A model generated the notes under the pieces. The model was not told the origin of the DNA, made no database searches, and saw only the letters and a program-made list of their open reading frames with translations. The position numbers were made by a program, and so were the translations under genes. A stretch of DNA of 64,000 nt from Tetragonia tetragonoides (taxonomy: Eukaryota > Streptophyta > Magnoliopsida > Caryophyllales > Aizoaceae): the NCBI GenBank assembly GCA_038025085.1, contig CM076145.1:10575000-10638999 (forward strand), in the 5' to 3' direction. Below, in pieces: positions 10,701 through 23,000 of the stretch (its first letter is position 1; every line of letters begins with the position of its first letter).

Positions 10701-13700
10701 ACAAGTTGACAACAGTGTTAAAAAACACCACTTTATCCCATGCCAAATCACTCGGAAGGTATTGATCTGAAAGATCCTGTTGTTCCTCTCAGTGAACATC
10801 GCCCACATTCAGTGAAATTTCCCTACCTTCATAAAGCCAAATCTACATCTAATCAGGAACAATACCAGCAAAAACCCAAACTACCCATCTGCACGTCCAT
10901 GCAAAATAATAAGTGTCCTTCACCTCCCCCCTCATGAAACACATAACCGACAAGAAAAAAAAAGATACCAGATCATCTGCTTAATAATTAGTTCTTGATT
11001 AGAGGATATCCCCAATATCCCCTTCAAACATTCTACCACCTGCTTGGGAACCCCAAAAAGAGGCAATATGAGGACTAGAATACAAATTTGTCTAGATAAA
11101 GGGCAATGTGACCCATCAATGAGAAATAGGCACCTTTCCATACGCCACTAAATTTTGCAGTGCTAGGCAACCCTTTCAACCACTGGATCCCAAACGGCCT
11201 CGAAAACAGGTTATTGGTGCCCAAAGTAAGTGAAAAAACAGTGAAGAATAGAACCGTTAAAAAGGGAAGCAAACTAAATCGAACTATGTGTATCCAAATT
11301 AATCCCAAATTTCAACCATTCTACTACTATATAAGTTTGAAGGCAAGAGATATTTTTTGCGTATGAATGATAGTCAAATAGATTGTGAAAGATGTCACAT
11401 CAACCTTAAGGAGGGGGGGGATCAAGGAAATGCAAAAGGAAAGCAGAACTCACAGCTTTCTAACCTGGGTCCGCTCTACCAAACACCTATCAGCCTTTTC
11501 CAGAACCATTCTACCAAGGACATCCCTAGGGGTACCAAACCACACCCAAGTTCTACAACTAACCACAACAGAAAAGGAAGCAGAGTTAAATCAACATAGA
11601 AACAACCTAAGAAGAAATCCTTTCCTAACCATCACACTCTGCAAGAAACGCAGATAGACCCTATAAGAACACAGCCCTGATCTGATCCTATTGATATCAA
11701 CCATTAACTCACCAAAAAGTCTTGTTCCTCAACAAAGGCACTTTGTGAAGAAGACGTAGTCCCCCCCCCCCCCCCCCAATGACTTGTAGGCCTTCGTGAT
11801 AATCTTGTAGACATCTACTAGTTATTGGGCGTTGTACAATATCAATAAAAGAGAAGAGATTTACAGGCCACCAACTTTATATAAACTTGGCTTCTCGCCT
11901 GAGGTGGTTGGGAGTCCATCTAGAAAATCTCACTCTCTAGAGTTTTATTTTCTCCTTGCTCTCTTGAGAGTTTTTGCCACATCTTTTGGAGAGTGTTATT
12001 GAAAATTTGTAATTTTCTCTACACCCTTGTGCTTCAATTCAGGGTATGAAATCGCGGTTTCGGTCGCAGAAGAAGACTGATACAGGTGTAGTGTATCAGG
12101 TTGTGACCTTCGCGGTGTGAATTTTGCTTCCACTTATTTTGGCCGTATTGGCACTCACCAATCACTTATCGGCGGCGATACTGGTCATGTATCAGCCATT
12201 TATTGGCCGTACCGGTCATATATCAGCTGTATCGGACACCCCTTTACGTACAGCGATTTCGCGTATTGGCAACCTCAAAACTCTTTAAATGACCCTTACG
12301 TATCATACCAGGCATTATTTAATATCCTGCTTCAATCCCCCCAACGATTCTTTGAACTCTTTTCTCATTATTAGGAATTTGTTTTGTGGCTTGCCGTCAT
12401 CACATATTACTTAAATACAATAAAATGTTAACCAATAATAAATTTCACTTAAAATCATATCTAGGTAATATGTAAGAATAAAGTTGTAAGAATTGTAATA
12501 TATCAAAGTGAAAATATTGCATCTTCAAACCTATCGCTTCATATACCCATACTTACCACTTACCTATTATGTTGTTCCCATCTAGCTTATCAAAAGGCAA
12601 CTATACTGTGAGAGAGTGAGTAGTGTAATACCTAGAATGATTCATCATATGTTTTCTTTTTTTTAGATAAAGAAAAATTTAATAAAAATCTGAAACAGTA
12701 TTACAATGCAGGAGGACAAGACGTCCTTAGAAAAATAAAATATTACAAATGCCCCCAATGACTTAGAACATCAGTACGGGGAATCCCCTTAAAAGCCCCG
12801 CACCGCCAAAGTAATCTACTCTCCTTGCCCCTACCCCGACCAAGGTACTGTGCCTGCAAGTGCTGAACAAAATTAGCTGGACAGACAACGCACTCCCCCC
12901 TAATACCAAGGAGTCGCCGCCAACAGGTCCAAGCAAACACGCAATGAAGGAACAAATGTAAAGAAGTTTCACTAGCCCGGTTGCAGAGCACACACACATC
13001 CCGGAGCAAGACCCATCCCTGCCTCCTCCGCTGCAGCATATAGTGAGTATTCAACCTACCTAGTACCAAGGTCCAAATAAAGGCGCACACCTTGAGGGGA
13101 ACCTTCAACTTCCAACTAAATCTTTCAAAGGGAAAGTGGGAATAATGTAGTGGTAGGCAAAGATGATGAAGAATTCATCATATGTTTTCTCTTACAGACA
13201 TATATGTTACGAAAATTTATGATCCCATGAATAAAGAACTACACAACTTGCAAACGAGTGTACAAGTTCAAGTTTTGAGGGGGTGTTGTTTTGGTACTTA
13301 ATAGAGAATCCATGGGGATTCCTCTGATTGAATTGTCACAGTCAACCCAATATGATGTATGAGCTGAACTCACTCAAATTTGTGGTCAAGGTACTTCTTA
13401 AAATAAAAATAAAATATAATAAAACTTCATAAATATTTCACATTGCAACTATAAACAGGAGACTGAAAGTACCATAGTGAGCATGCAATACAAAACTAGG
13501 GCGTATAGAGGGGGGGGGGGGGGGTAAACATGTTCGATGGGTAAATGTAGTACAATAAATCATGATAAAAAATTCCATAACGCACCTCCGAATCAAATGG
13601 CCTGACATCACCAGAACCTGTAACTCGGAAGTATCTTGGATAAATGTTATGCACTCTAAAACTGTCCATAGTTCCATTGAATACACCCTGTACATCGGAC

Positions 13701-14098
13701 CTTCTCGGTAGATCAAACTCATCTTCAATGATTCTTTCATATTTCACAACTTCTTTGCCTTTAGGCCTGTCCCTAGTGAGTGACCAAGAAAATATAATCT
13801 TCATGTCCATGTCTACATCGAGGGATTTGCTGAATCTTGTGAGGACCAGTCTCGGGACCAACCAAAGGGTACTGGCATCAGCTTGGCAACAAAGTAGTTG
13901 GATATCATTCTTATCATATGTAGTCAACAAACCTTGAGGATCAAGGTCATCATTCCCCTTGACCTCATCCCACTTTAGCTTTTCACATAAGGTTGTTTGG
14001 TACAGGGTTAACCTTCCAGCAGTTGACTTAATATCAACCTGAACACTGGCATCTTTAATGGGATTTGCAATATTTGTGGGGTTGCCACTGCTGTACAT
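7725..14098 (-). CDS. PIEZO: PIEZO C-terminal cap and pore (exons 18-21)
   Basis: Exon 18 (13586-14098, 171 codons) starts the Piezo/R-Ras-binding cap: MYSSGNPTNIANPIKDASVQ, TLYQTTLCEKL, DIQLLCCQADASTLWLVP, SLTRDRPKGKEVVKYER and YPRYFRVTGSGDVRPFDSE. Exon 19 continues the cap (WWSFYEINALNVSGCEG, MAIVISEETP). Exon 20 holds the pore-lining inner helix (LSKFSIWGLYITFVLAVGRF). Exon 21 is the C-terminal cytosolic domain (LIAICEDIYAARAEGELGVE, WTLVKIYRSPHMLLEYTKPD). The intron between exons 19 and 20 is only 90 bp, while those on either side are 2-3 kb. A G15 homopolymer lies 62 bp beyond the exon 18 donor. Confidence 0.95.
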
Positions 14099-17000
14099 CT
14101 GCAAGGAAACATCAATTTAATTCTCAATTTCATCTTTAATCGTGTGTGCAAATAAAAATTTTAACTGTAAATTCATTATTCTATGATTGTCAATTCAAGC
14201 ACATAAACTTAGTTCTGTACTGCGGGGGTATTATTGTTATTTGGGATAGCTGGTATGCTTCTAAATTGGAGGTCATATTTAGTTCCCACTCCATTCCATT
14301 TGCTTGGAGGTGAGGGGCAGGGGTAATTGGTGGATCACTTCTACAAGTGGTCCATGCTGGAATCATGAGCGTGGTGCTTATATGGAGGAGTTGTGTGATC
14401 TATTTGCTTCACGTGATGGTAGTCGGTGGTGAGTTTAATGTGGTCTGGAGTGAGGAAGAGAGGCTAAAAAGTTCGGGTGGACTTGCTTATCTGACGAAGT
14501 TTGATTATTACATTGAGAGTGAGTTAGGGGACCCACTCTGGACAATGAGCAATTTTGGTTCAGGGTCCTCACAATGTTTTCAACAAGCTTAATAGGTTCT
14601 TGTTCACGAAGGAAGTTGACAGTTCCCTTTATTGATAGAGGAAGCGCTTCGTTGACCTTGTTCAGATCATTCCTGTCTCTCTTCATTCTCGTGCACTTCA
14701 ATGGGGGACCTACTCCCTTTGAAATTTGAGAATATGTGGACTATGCACCCAGATTTTAAGAAAAGAGTGGCTAAATAATGGGGGGAGTGAGATTTTATGG
14801 AGGTGTGCTTGTGTGGCTATTCTGGGATTTTATAGAGGTGTGCTTGTATGGCTATTCTCTGGTGCATTTGGTTGGAGCGGAATTCGAGGGTGTTCTCTGA
14901 TGCAGGGAAGAGTATTGATTTGGTTTGGGAACATATTGTTTATTTGGCCTCCCTTTGGGCTAAGGCGGTTGGGGCCTTTAAGGGTGTGCCACTTACGGTT
15001 ATTCAACGCCATGGCATGATTTGTAGATATTTTATATTTGTACCTTGAGGATACCTTATCCTCTTATTTTGTATTCTTTCATCAATTAATTAATAAAATT
15101 TTCTCTTATCTAAAAAAAAATAATGGGGGGAGTGTGATCTTCGGAGACCGAAAGGTTACTATTTTATGCGGAAGCTGAACCTCATCAAAGATTTAAGGAG
15201 AAACTGAAAGTATCGAACAAGGAGGTTTTTGACGACAACAGGGAACAAATGTATGCTTCGCTGAGAGGGCTTGCAGTGATGTGCAAGAGGTCATTTTTGG
15301 GGGTGAGGATGACAACTTGGCTGCTCAACAAAGTGTGGAACTAAACATTCAGTAGAGGCGAATTTAAAAGGGAGACAAAGTCAGTGTCAGAAGATGAGAA
15401 GTAAGTTGGCTAAAGAAGGTAACATTTGTTCCAGGCTCTTCTTCAAGGTTGAGAACCGGAGAAGAAGGAGGGTATTCATCAAGAACTAGAAGCGGATTAC
15501 GGGGAGGTGGAATCATATGTGGGGTTAATTAGTAGTCGGATCTCAAGAGGCCACGGATTGATGGAGCATTAGGGGATCCAGTACCCTCACAGTATGGAGT
15601 GTTGCTTGAAAGACTGTTTGAGGATGACGAAATTAGTCAGGCTGTGTTTGGCACGGATAGAGACAAGGTACCCAGACCCGAAGGTTTGAGCATGGTAATT
15701 TTTCCAGGATTGTTTGGAAGTGGTCAAAGGGGATTTTCTCAGAGACTTGGTACAGTAGACTTATCGGTGTTCGTAGAGGTATGTTGCACTGTGCTATTTC
15801 TCAGAGATATTTGTACAGGGGAGACAGAATTTGGATGCTGCTTTAGTTACCAAAAAAACGAGTAGACAAGGTGTAGAAAAAAAAAGGTACGAAAGGTATA
15901 GTGTTCAAATTGGATTTATTTTTCGGATAAAGAAAATGTATATTAATAAATTATACAATGGCCACAGTGTGTAGGACTGTCAGTCCTCTCCAGACTAATT
16001 CACATACAATGGCCTAGGGGTGGGTCTGTATGGGCCGGTGCGGGCTTCCAGATATAAGCCTTTTTGCCAAATGTATATTACTAAATTATCAAATGTACAG
16101 CAAGAGAGAGGACAAGGTATCCTGTACAAGGAAAAAATTTACAAATTGCGGCGATTCCGTTGGATATGAGGTATGAAAGGTAGAGTTTAAATTGGATTCT
16201 GAAAAGCCGTAATGACAGGGTGGGTTTTCTCGATATGGTGACAGAAAAAAGGGTTTTGGAGATCAGTGGAGGAAGTAGATTTGGGTTGTCTTTCTAATGC
16301 CCATTTTCAAGAGAGTGATTCTCTTCATCGAGAGCGCTGGAACAATATTTTTAAGGTAATTTTGGGGGTGAAAGTCAACCTCTTGAATATTTTGGCAGGA
16401 ATTAATGTTGATTATACCACTGATCATAGTTTTGCAACATCGAATGAGTGTTGGATCCAGAATTGGACACTTACATATTTGGGGGACCACCTAGAGGGAA
16501 CCTACTATCAAAGTGTTTTTTTTTTTTAGATAAAAGAAAATTTTATTAATCAAATAGTGAAAGAATACAATGGGGAGGATAAGGTATCCTCAAAGAACAA
16601 AAATAAGTATCTACAAATCACGCCAATGGCGTTGGATGACTGTGAGTGGCACCCCCTTGAAGGCACCAGCCGCCTTCGCCCAAAGGGAGGCCAAATAAAC
16701 TATATGTTCCCAAACCAAATCAATACTCTTTCCTGCATTAGAGAATACCCTCGAATCCCTCTCCAACCAAGTGCACCAAAGGATAGCTGAACATGCGCAC
16801 CGCCACAAAATCCTACCCTCCTTCCCCCTCGGAGCCATGGAGATTCTGATGGAGACTGAGTCCCTTTGGCATAGGGTGATCACAAGTAAATACAGGTTGC
16901 ATCAAAAAGGATGAGATGCCTAGCATGTTAGGTCTGCGACACATGCTTGTCCCTAGAAATTTATTTCCAGGTGTGTCCTCTTTCCTTCCCCCATATTAAG

Positions 17001-20000
17001 TTAGGGAATGGTACTCAGACAAAATTATGTCTTTAAGTTAGGGAATGGTACTCGGACCAAATTATGGGAGCACACATGATGGGGCAGGAGTGCTTTGTAC
17101 TGGATTCTAGTGTCTTTACCAGTCACTTCCCGTTACCCACCTATATTTGGAAGTCTAACGTTCCTTTGACAGTTTGCGCTTTTGTATGGATTTTGGTGCT
17201 AGGTAGGCTGAACACTTATGACATGGTGCAACACCGGAGACCTAGATGGTCCCTTTTGCCGGGGTTTTGTGGGATGTGTCGTCATGATGGGGAGGATTGC
17301 TTGCATTTGTTTGTGATGTGTGAGTTTTCCAGCTGCTTTGTAGGGAGAGTTTTGCGTGTCCAACCACGGTTGGAGAGTTCTTAGCTACGATTTGCGGCGA
17401 TGAGGAGCGGTAAGGAGGGGAGGTTGCTGTGGAGGTGTGCTTGTATGAAAATCCTTTGGTGCATTTGGTTGGAGAGGAACTCGAGGGTTTTCTCTGGTGC
17501 TCGGAAGACTATTGATTATGTCTGGGACCATGGGGTTTATTTGGCTTCCCTTTGGGCCAAGGCAGCGGGGGCGTTTTACGGTGGTTCAACGCCATTGGCG
17601 CGATTTGTAGATTTCTTGACTTGTTTTTGGATTGTTCATGAAGATACCTTATCCTCCTTTTTGTATTCTTTAACATCTGAAAATGCTCTCCTGTTTTCTT
17701 TAACAAAGAAAATGCTCTCTCTAGGTTTCTCTCTCTAGGACTCTACCTGGGAGGTGGGTATTGGTAATCGGAGGGTCTCCTGTCCACCTCCGGTGGGTAG
17801 GACTCCGGGAGCCTTTCCATTCTTTTAGAGTAGAGTGTTGGTGTGTTTTTATGTCATGGAGTCTTCTTTTAAAATTGAAAATAAGCGTTTCGTTTTCATT
17901 CGTGAAAATTATGGTTATCGTTTAATTGAGCATCATCGAGGGAAGGAGTTTGATGTTCGGTTGAGTCGGGTAGAACTACTTTGGTGGGCGCAGGAGGCGC
18001 TCTCGCTTTGGAGAGGAGGGTCTGATCAGAGGTGGGTGCGCACTTCTCGAGGGAACGGATATGTCTTGTTGCTTCGGATTGGTGCCAATGATTTTGGGCG
18101 TTTCCTTCTGCTAGAGAAGCAGCCATGGCAGGGCAGAGCCGTTTCTATTCGAGTCCCAGAGGGTGTTGGTGGACGGGGTTGGGGTTGGTGTAATCTTTTT
18201 GAGGTTTTGCAATGCTTTGGGCCACGGTTCTTGTTCGTAGGGAGTCCTGGTCTTCGGTCTCAGTCACAGATGTGTTTTTCCCAGGAGGGCAGGAGGTTAG
18301 GGATCTCGCCGGAGACCGATAATTCGAAGGTGTTGCACAGGGGAACCGTTGGAAGGGAGAGAAACGGTTATGGAAGGCGCGATATTCTTGGTCAAGATTC
18401 ACGTTTATTTGATGCTCCTGCCGTTTCTGATGGTTATTCAAAAAGGGTATCAGTTTTTAAAAGAATTGGGCTGAGAAGGTCAGCCTTGCATCGACTTGGG
18501 CCAAGGAGCACTATTTTTGAGAGGCTTGGTAATAGAAGGACAGCTCTACAAAGACTTGGGCCTGGTACTTTTATAATACTTTAAAACCCCAGTCTTCACA
18601 TTCTGGGCCAAGAAGATCAGCGTTTGAGAGATTAGGCCCAGAGTGCTCTGATGTTCCACGTGTCAAAAATAGCATGAGGGTTTGGGTCCAAAAGGGTTCA
18701 CGCCAGTCTTCCACAGCGACAGTTTCAGGTGGGGCTGTCACGGCAGCTGGTTGGCCGGCTTCTGGAGAGGGCGGCGAGGGTCGACGGCAGGGGGGCGGTG
18801 CCGCGGTGGTCGATGGTCGCAGGTCTACCGCCGGCGACAACTCCGGCAATTGGCGGATGGCTTGGGCCCAGCAAACTCATTGGATGTGACAGATATTTCC
18901 GGTGGGTCGCATGGTGGGCTCCATAGGACCGATCTGTGGTGGCAGAGTTGGAGAAGTTGAATTTTTCTCCGACAGATGGGCTGGCTGGTGAACTTGTTCC
19001 GGCGACAGGCAGAGATGTTTTAGGGACATATTTTTCCAGGGAAGACGATGGTGGGGAGCAGGTTGCTAGTAGGCAGGAGGGGTGTTCCTCTCCCCCGGCT
19101 GGCAGTGAAGAGGTGGGTGGGGATCTCGAGTGTTCTGCAGGGCTGAGAGTGTCTTTTCCAAAGGCTGTTGTGGATGCTGGAAGATTGCTTGGGGATATTT
19201 GTTTGTTTGGTAAGTGGGTTGCAAATGCTACTCAGGTCTTGAAAGATGCTGAACCACATTCAGGTTATTCAATTGGGGCTGCTACTGAGACAGCCAATGA
19301 GCCTGGAGATTGGGAGGACGACGATGACCTTTCGAGTAGTTTTGACGATGAGGATGATGAGCTCCTTATAGAGAGCTTGCAGAGGGAAAAGGGAGACGAC
19401 GTGTCTTCTTTGTATTCTGACAGGGCTGACGAGGTAAACTTACTTAATGTGGGAGAAGGTAATTTGTTCGACTCTCCTGAGAGGGTGGCTATAGAAAATG
19501 GAGCTTGTGAGGCGTCCTTGGCTCCTGTCCTTACAGCAAACGTTGTTGAGGTGGAGCCGCTACCTGGGTCTGTTATTGATAACCGAAACCCACAGACTTT
19601 ACTTGGTGACATGCGCTGCCAGCTTTTTGGGGTTTCTGGACAGACAGTGCAGGTTAGTGTTAGTGATAAGGTGCAATCTCAGAGGAGAGGGAGGAACTGG
19701 GAGAAGGAGCTTCGCAACTTGGAATCTAGTGTCAACTACGGTGAGGTAAGTAATCGTAGGGTGAGGGGTCGTAGTCGGTCTTTATGAAGATCATAAGCTG
19801 GAACGTTAACGGTTTGGGGAGGAGGGAGAATAGGGACGTGGTAAAGGAGGTTATCTCCAGGACCTCTCCGGATGTTGTTTTCTTACAGGAGACGAAGGTG
19901 GAAGAGATTGATTCTTTCTTTGTCAAGAGTTGTTGGGATGCACGGGATAAGGATTGGGCTTTTTTGCCTTCTGTGGGGGCTTCTGGGGGTATCTTGGTGG

Positions 20001-23000
20001 TTTGGGACACTAGGTTTGCCTCGAAGATCGATGTCGTTTTGGGCTCTTTCTCTGTGACTGTATGTCTGGATGTTCATGGAAGAGGAGAGTGGTGGTTTAC
20101 GTCGGTTTACGGACCGTGCAGGCACCTAGAACGCCAGTCTTTCTTTGAAGAACTTTGTGATCTGGCTGGTCTTTGTTCCCCACAGTGGATTGTTGGAGGA
20201 GATTTCAACGTTGTTCATAATGTGGCGGAGCGGTTGGGTTGCTCAGGAGGCTTGGGCGATATGCGGGATTTTGATACCGTTATTAGGGATTGTGAGTTGC
20301 GTGACTTACCCTTGCAAAATGCACAGTTCACATGGAGTGTTAGGGGGCGTCGGAATGCATCTTCCAGGTTGGATCGTTTTTTGGTCACTAACGCGGTGGA
20401 GGATGAGTTTCCTATGTTGTTGCAGGAGGTTTACTCACGGCCTTGTTCAGATCATTTCCCAATTATACTCCATTCCAGGCCCATGCAGTGGGGTCCGACT
20501 CCGTTTCGGTTCGAGAATATGTGGGCTTCACACCCAGAGCTTCGGAGCAAGGTGGCAGAATGGTGGGCTGATTGTCAGGTGCAAGGTTGGCAGGGATATC
20601 GCTTCATGATGAAACTCAAATATGTTAAAGAACAACTCAAAAGATGGAATAAGGAGGTCTTTGGAGATATTAACCAGAGGAAGGGTGCTTTGCTGAGTGA
20701 GATTGCTGCGGTTGATCAGTCTATTAGCAATGGGGAGGGAGATGAGGAGCTTGTGGGAAGGAGCGTTGAGCTGAAGAATGAGTTGCAGAAGGTGCTACTT
20801 AAGGAGCAGCAGAGTCGACAGCAAAAAATGCAAGGGGAGTGGGCTAAGGAAGGCGACACTAATTCAAGACTTTTCTTTAAAGTTGTTAATGGTAGGAGGA
20901 GGAGGGCCTTCATTAAGGAGTTAGAAACAGATAGTGGGGAGGTTGTCACTGATGTGGGAGAGGTTAGTAGAGAAATCACTGAATATTATCGTTCTCTTTT
21001 TAAAGAGGAGGAACCATTACGACCTCGTATTGAGGGGTTGGACTGGAGTCCTATCTCACCACTTTTAGGGGTTTGGTTGGAGCGTCCTTTTGAGGTAGAG
21101 GAGATCAAGGCGGCGGTATTTAGTATGGATAGGGAGAAAGCACTGGGCCCGGATGGTTTCACTATGGCCTTTTTCCAGGAGTGTTGGGAGGTGATTAAGG
21201 GAGACATTTTTGAGGTTTTTGTGGAATTCCATGTGCAAGGGGTTCTTGGGAAGAGCATAAATTCCAACGTTATCACCTTAGTTCCCAAGAAGGATCGCTC
21301 GATACATGTGAAGGATTTTCGCCCCATTAGTCTTGTTACTAGTGTATATAAGATCTTAACAAAGGTGTTTCCGCTACGGATAGGGGAAGTTCTGTCTACT
21401 ACCATTTCCTATTCTCAGAGTGCTTTTGTGGAGGGTAGACAGATTTTGGATGCTACTTTGGTGGCAAACGAGACGGTGGATGATGTTAGACGAAGAGGTG
21501 GCAAAGGTGTTGTCTTCAAGTTGGATTTTGAGAAAGCTTACGACAAAGTGAGCTGGCGTTTCCTTGATATGGTGTTGGAGAGGAAAGGTTTCGGGATGCT
21601 TTGGAGACGGTGGATTAGGGGCTGTTTTTCGAATGCACATTTTTCTGTGTTGATTAATGGTGCACCTAGGGAGTGGTTCTCTTCTTCTAGGGGACTCAGG
21701 CAGGGGGTCCCCTTATCACCCTTCCTGTTTACTCTTGTGGTGGATGTGCTCAATAGGATGCTGGAGAGGGGTGTGGAGGTGGGTGTGGTTGAGGGTTTAA
21801 AGGTAGGACGTGAAGGGGTACACGTTTCACATCTTCAATTCGCTGATGATACTATGCTTTTTCTCGTGGATGATATTGAGAAGATCAAGAACGTGTTGAC
21901 AGTCCTGCAGATTTTTGATTGGTCTCAGGGATGAGGGATGCAGGTTAACCTTGCTAAATGCAGTTGGGATTAATGTGGGTGATGATTTCTTGGTAATGGC
22001 AGCAGGTTGTCAAGTACAAGGGTGGCCGCTCACGTACTCGGGAGTGCCTTTGGGAGGTAATCCTCGTTCGGAGGCGTTTTGGGAACCTGTAGTGCAGCGA
22101 GTGTCCAAGCGCTTGGATGGGTGGAAAAGGGTCTATTTCTCCTTTGGGGGCAGGATTACTCTTATTCGGTCTTGTCTTTCTAGTATTCCCTTGTATTACC
22201 CCTCTTTGTTCCGTATTCCAGCTGTGGCGCATAAGATTGAGAAGCTTATGAGGGATTTCTTGTGGTCTGGTGCTGATGGGGATAGGAGGGAACACTTGGT
22301 GAGTTGGGATACGGTGTGTCGCCCTAAGGAGGAAGGGGGATTAGGTGTAGGCAGGTTAGTGGCTAAGAATACTGCTCTTGTGGGTAAGTGGCTTTGGCGT
22401 TTTCCGCGAGAGCCAGATAGCCTTTGGCATCGGGTTATTCGAAGTCGGTACGGGTTGCAACAGAATGGGTGGGATGCGCAAATTTCAGGGAGCTCCACAC
22501 ATGCCAGTCCATGGAAGTTCATCTCACAAGTATCCTCACATTTTATACATTTTATACCTCAGGTTGAGTTTGCACTCGGGAATGGTTTGCGTGTTAGATT
22601 TTGGGAGGATACTTGGCGAGGTGACCAGCCTTTCTGCATAAGGTTCCCTCGGTTGTTCCGGCTGTCCACTTTACATGGGGCTGTTGTTGCTGCTTTTTTC
22701 TCGGTAGACAGTGGATCGTGGAACTTGTGTTTACGTAGACCACCTCATGACAGAGAGATGGAGGAGCTTACCTCCCTCCTGGAACTTGTGGATCCAGTTC
22801 AACTTTCAAGCTCGGAGGACTCTAGGAGGTGGGTCGGCGATCCCTCGGAGGTTGTTCGGAGAGTTGTGGGCTTCCCCTTCTAGCTTGGCAGCGTTCTTGC
22901 AGATTCAATTTGGGGGTTCTAGGGGTGGGAAGGAGAGGAAGTTGTGGTGGCGTAATGTTTATTTTGCAATCTTATGGGGTATATGGTTGGAGAGGAATGC

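Larger units (their letters stand above)
14220..17697 (+). mobile_element. Old, decayed LINE with nested insertions
   Basis: Collinear but frame-broken pieces of a plant L1 run along the + strand: endonuclease (GGIIVIWDSWYASKL-like at 14225, VVGGEFNVVWSEEERLKSSG at 14410), linker (15120-15300), start of RT (LERLFEDDEISQAVFGTDRD, about 15600), the FKLD and KGFG segments (16190-16300), thumb region (LAGINVD, LTYLGDHLEG), then SLWHRV-like sequence (16855) and the zinc-binding domain (NVPLTVCAFVWILVLGRLNT, 17155). It ends near 17700 with the eroded hairpin GAAGATACCTTATCCTC. Three younger LINE tails and copy A have inserted into or at the end of it. Confidence 0.8.
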
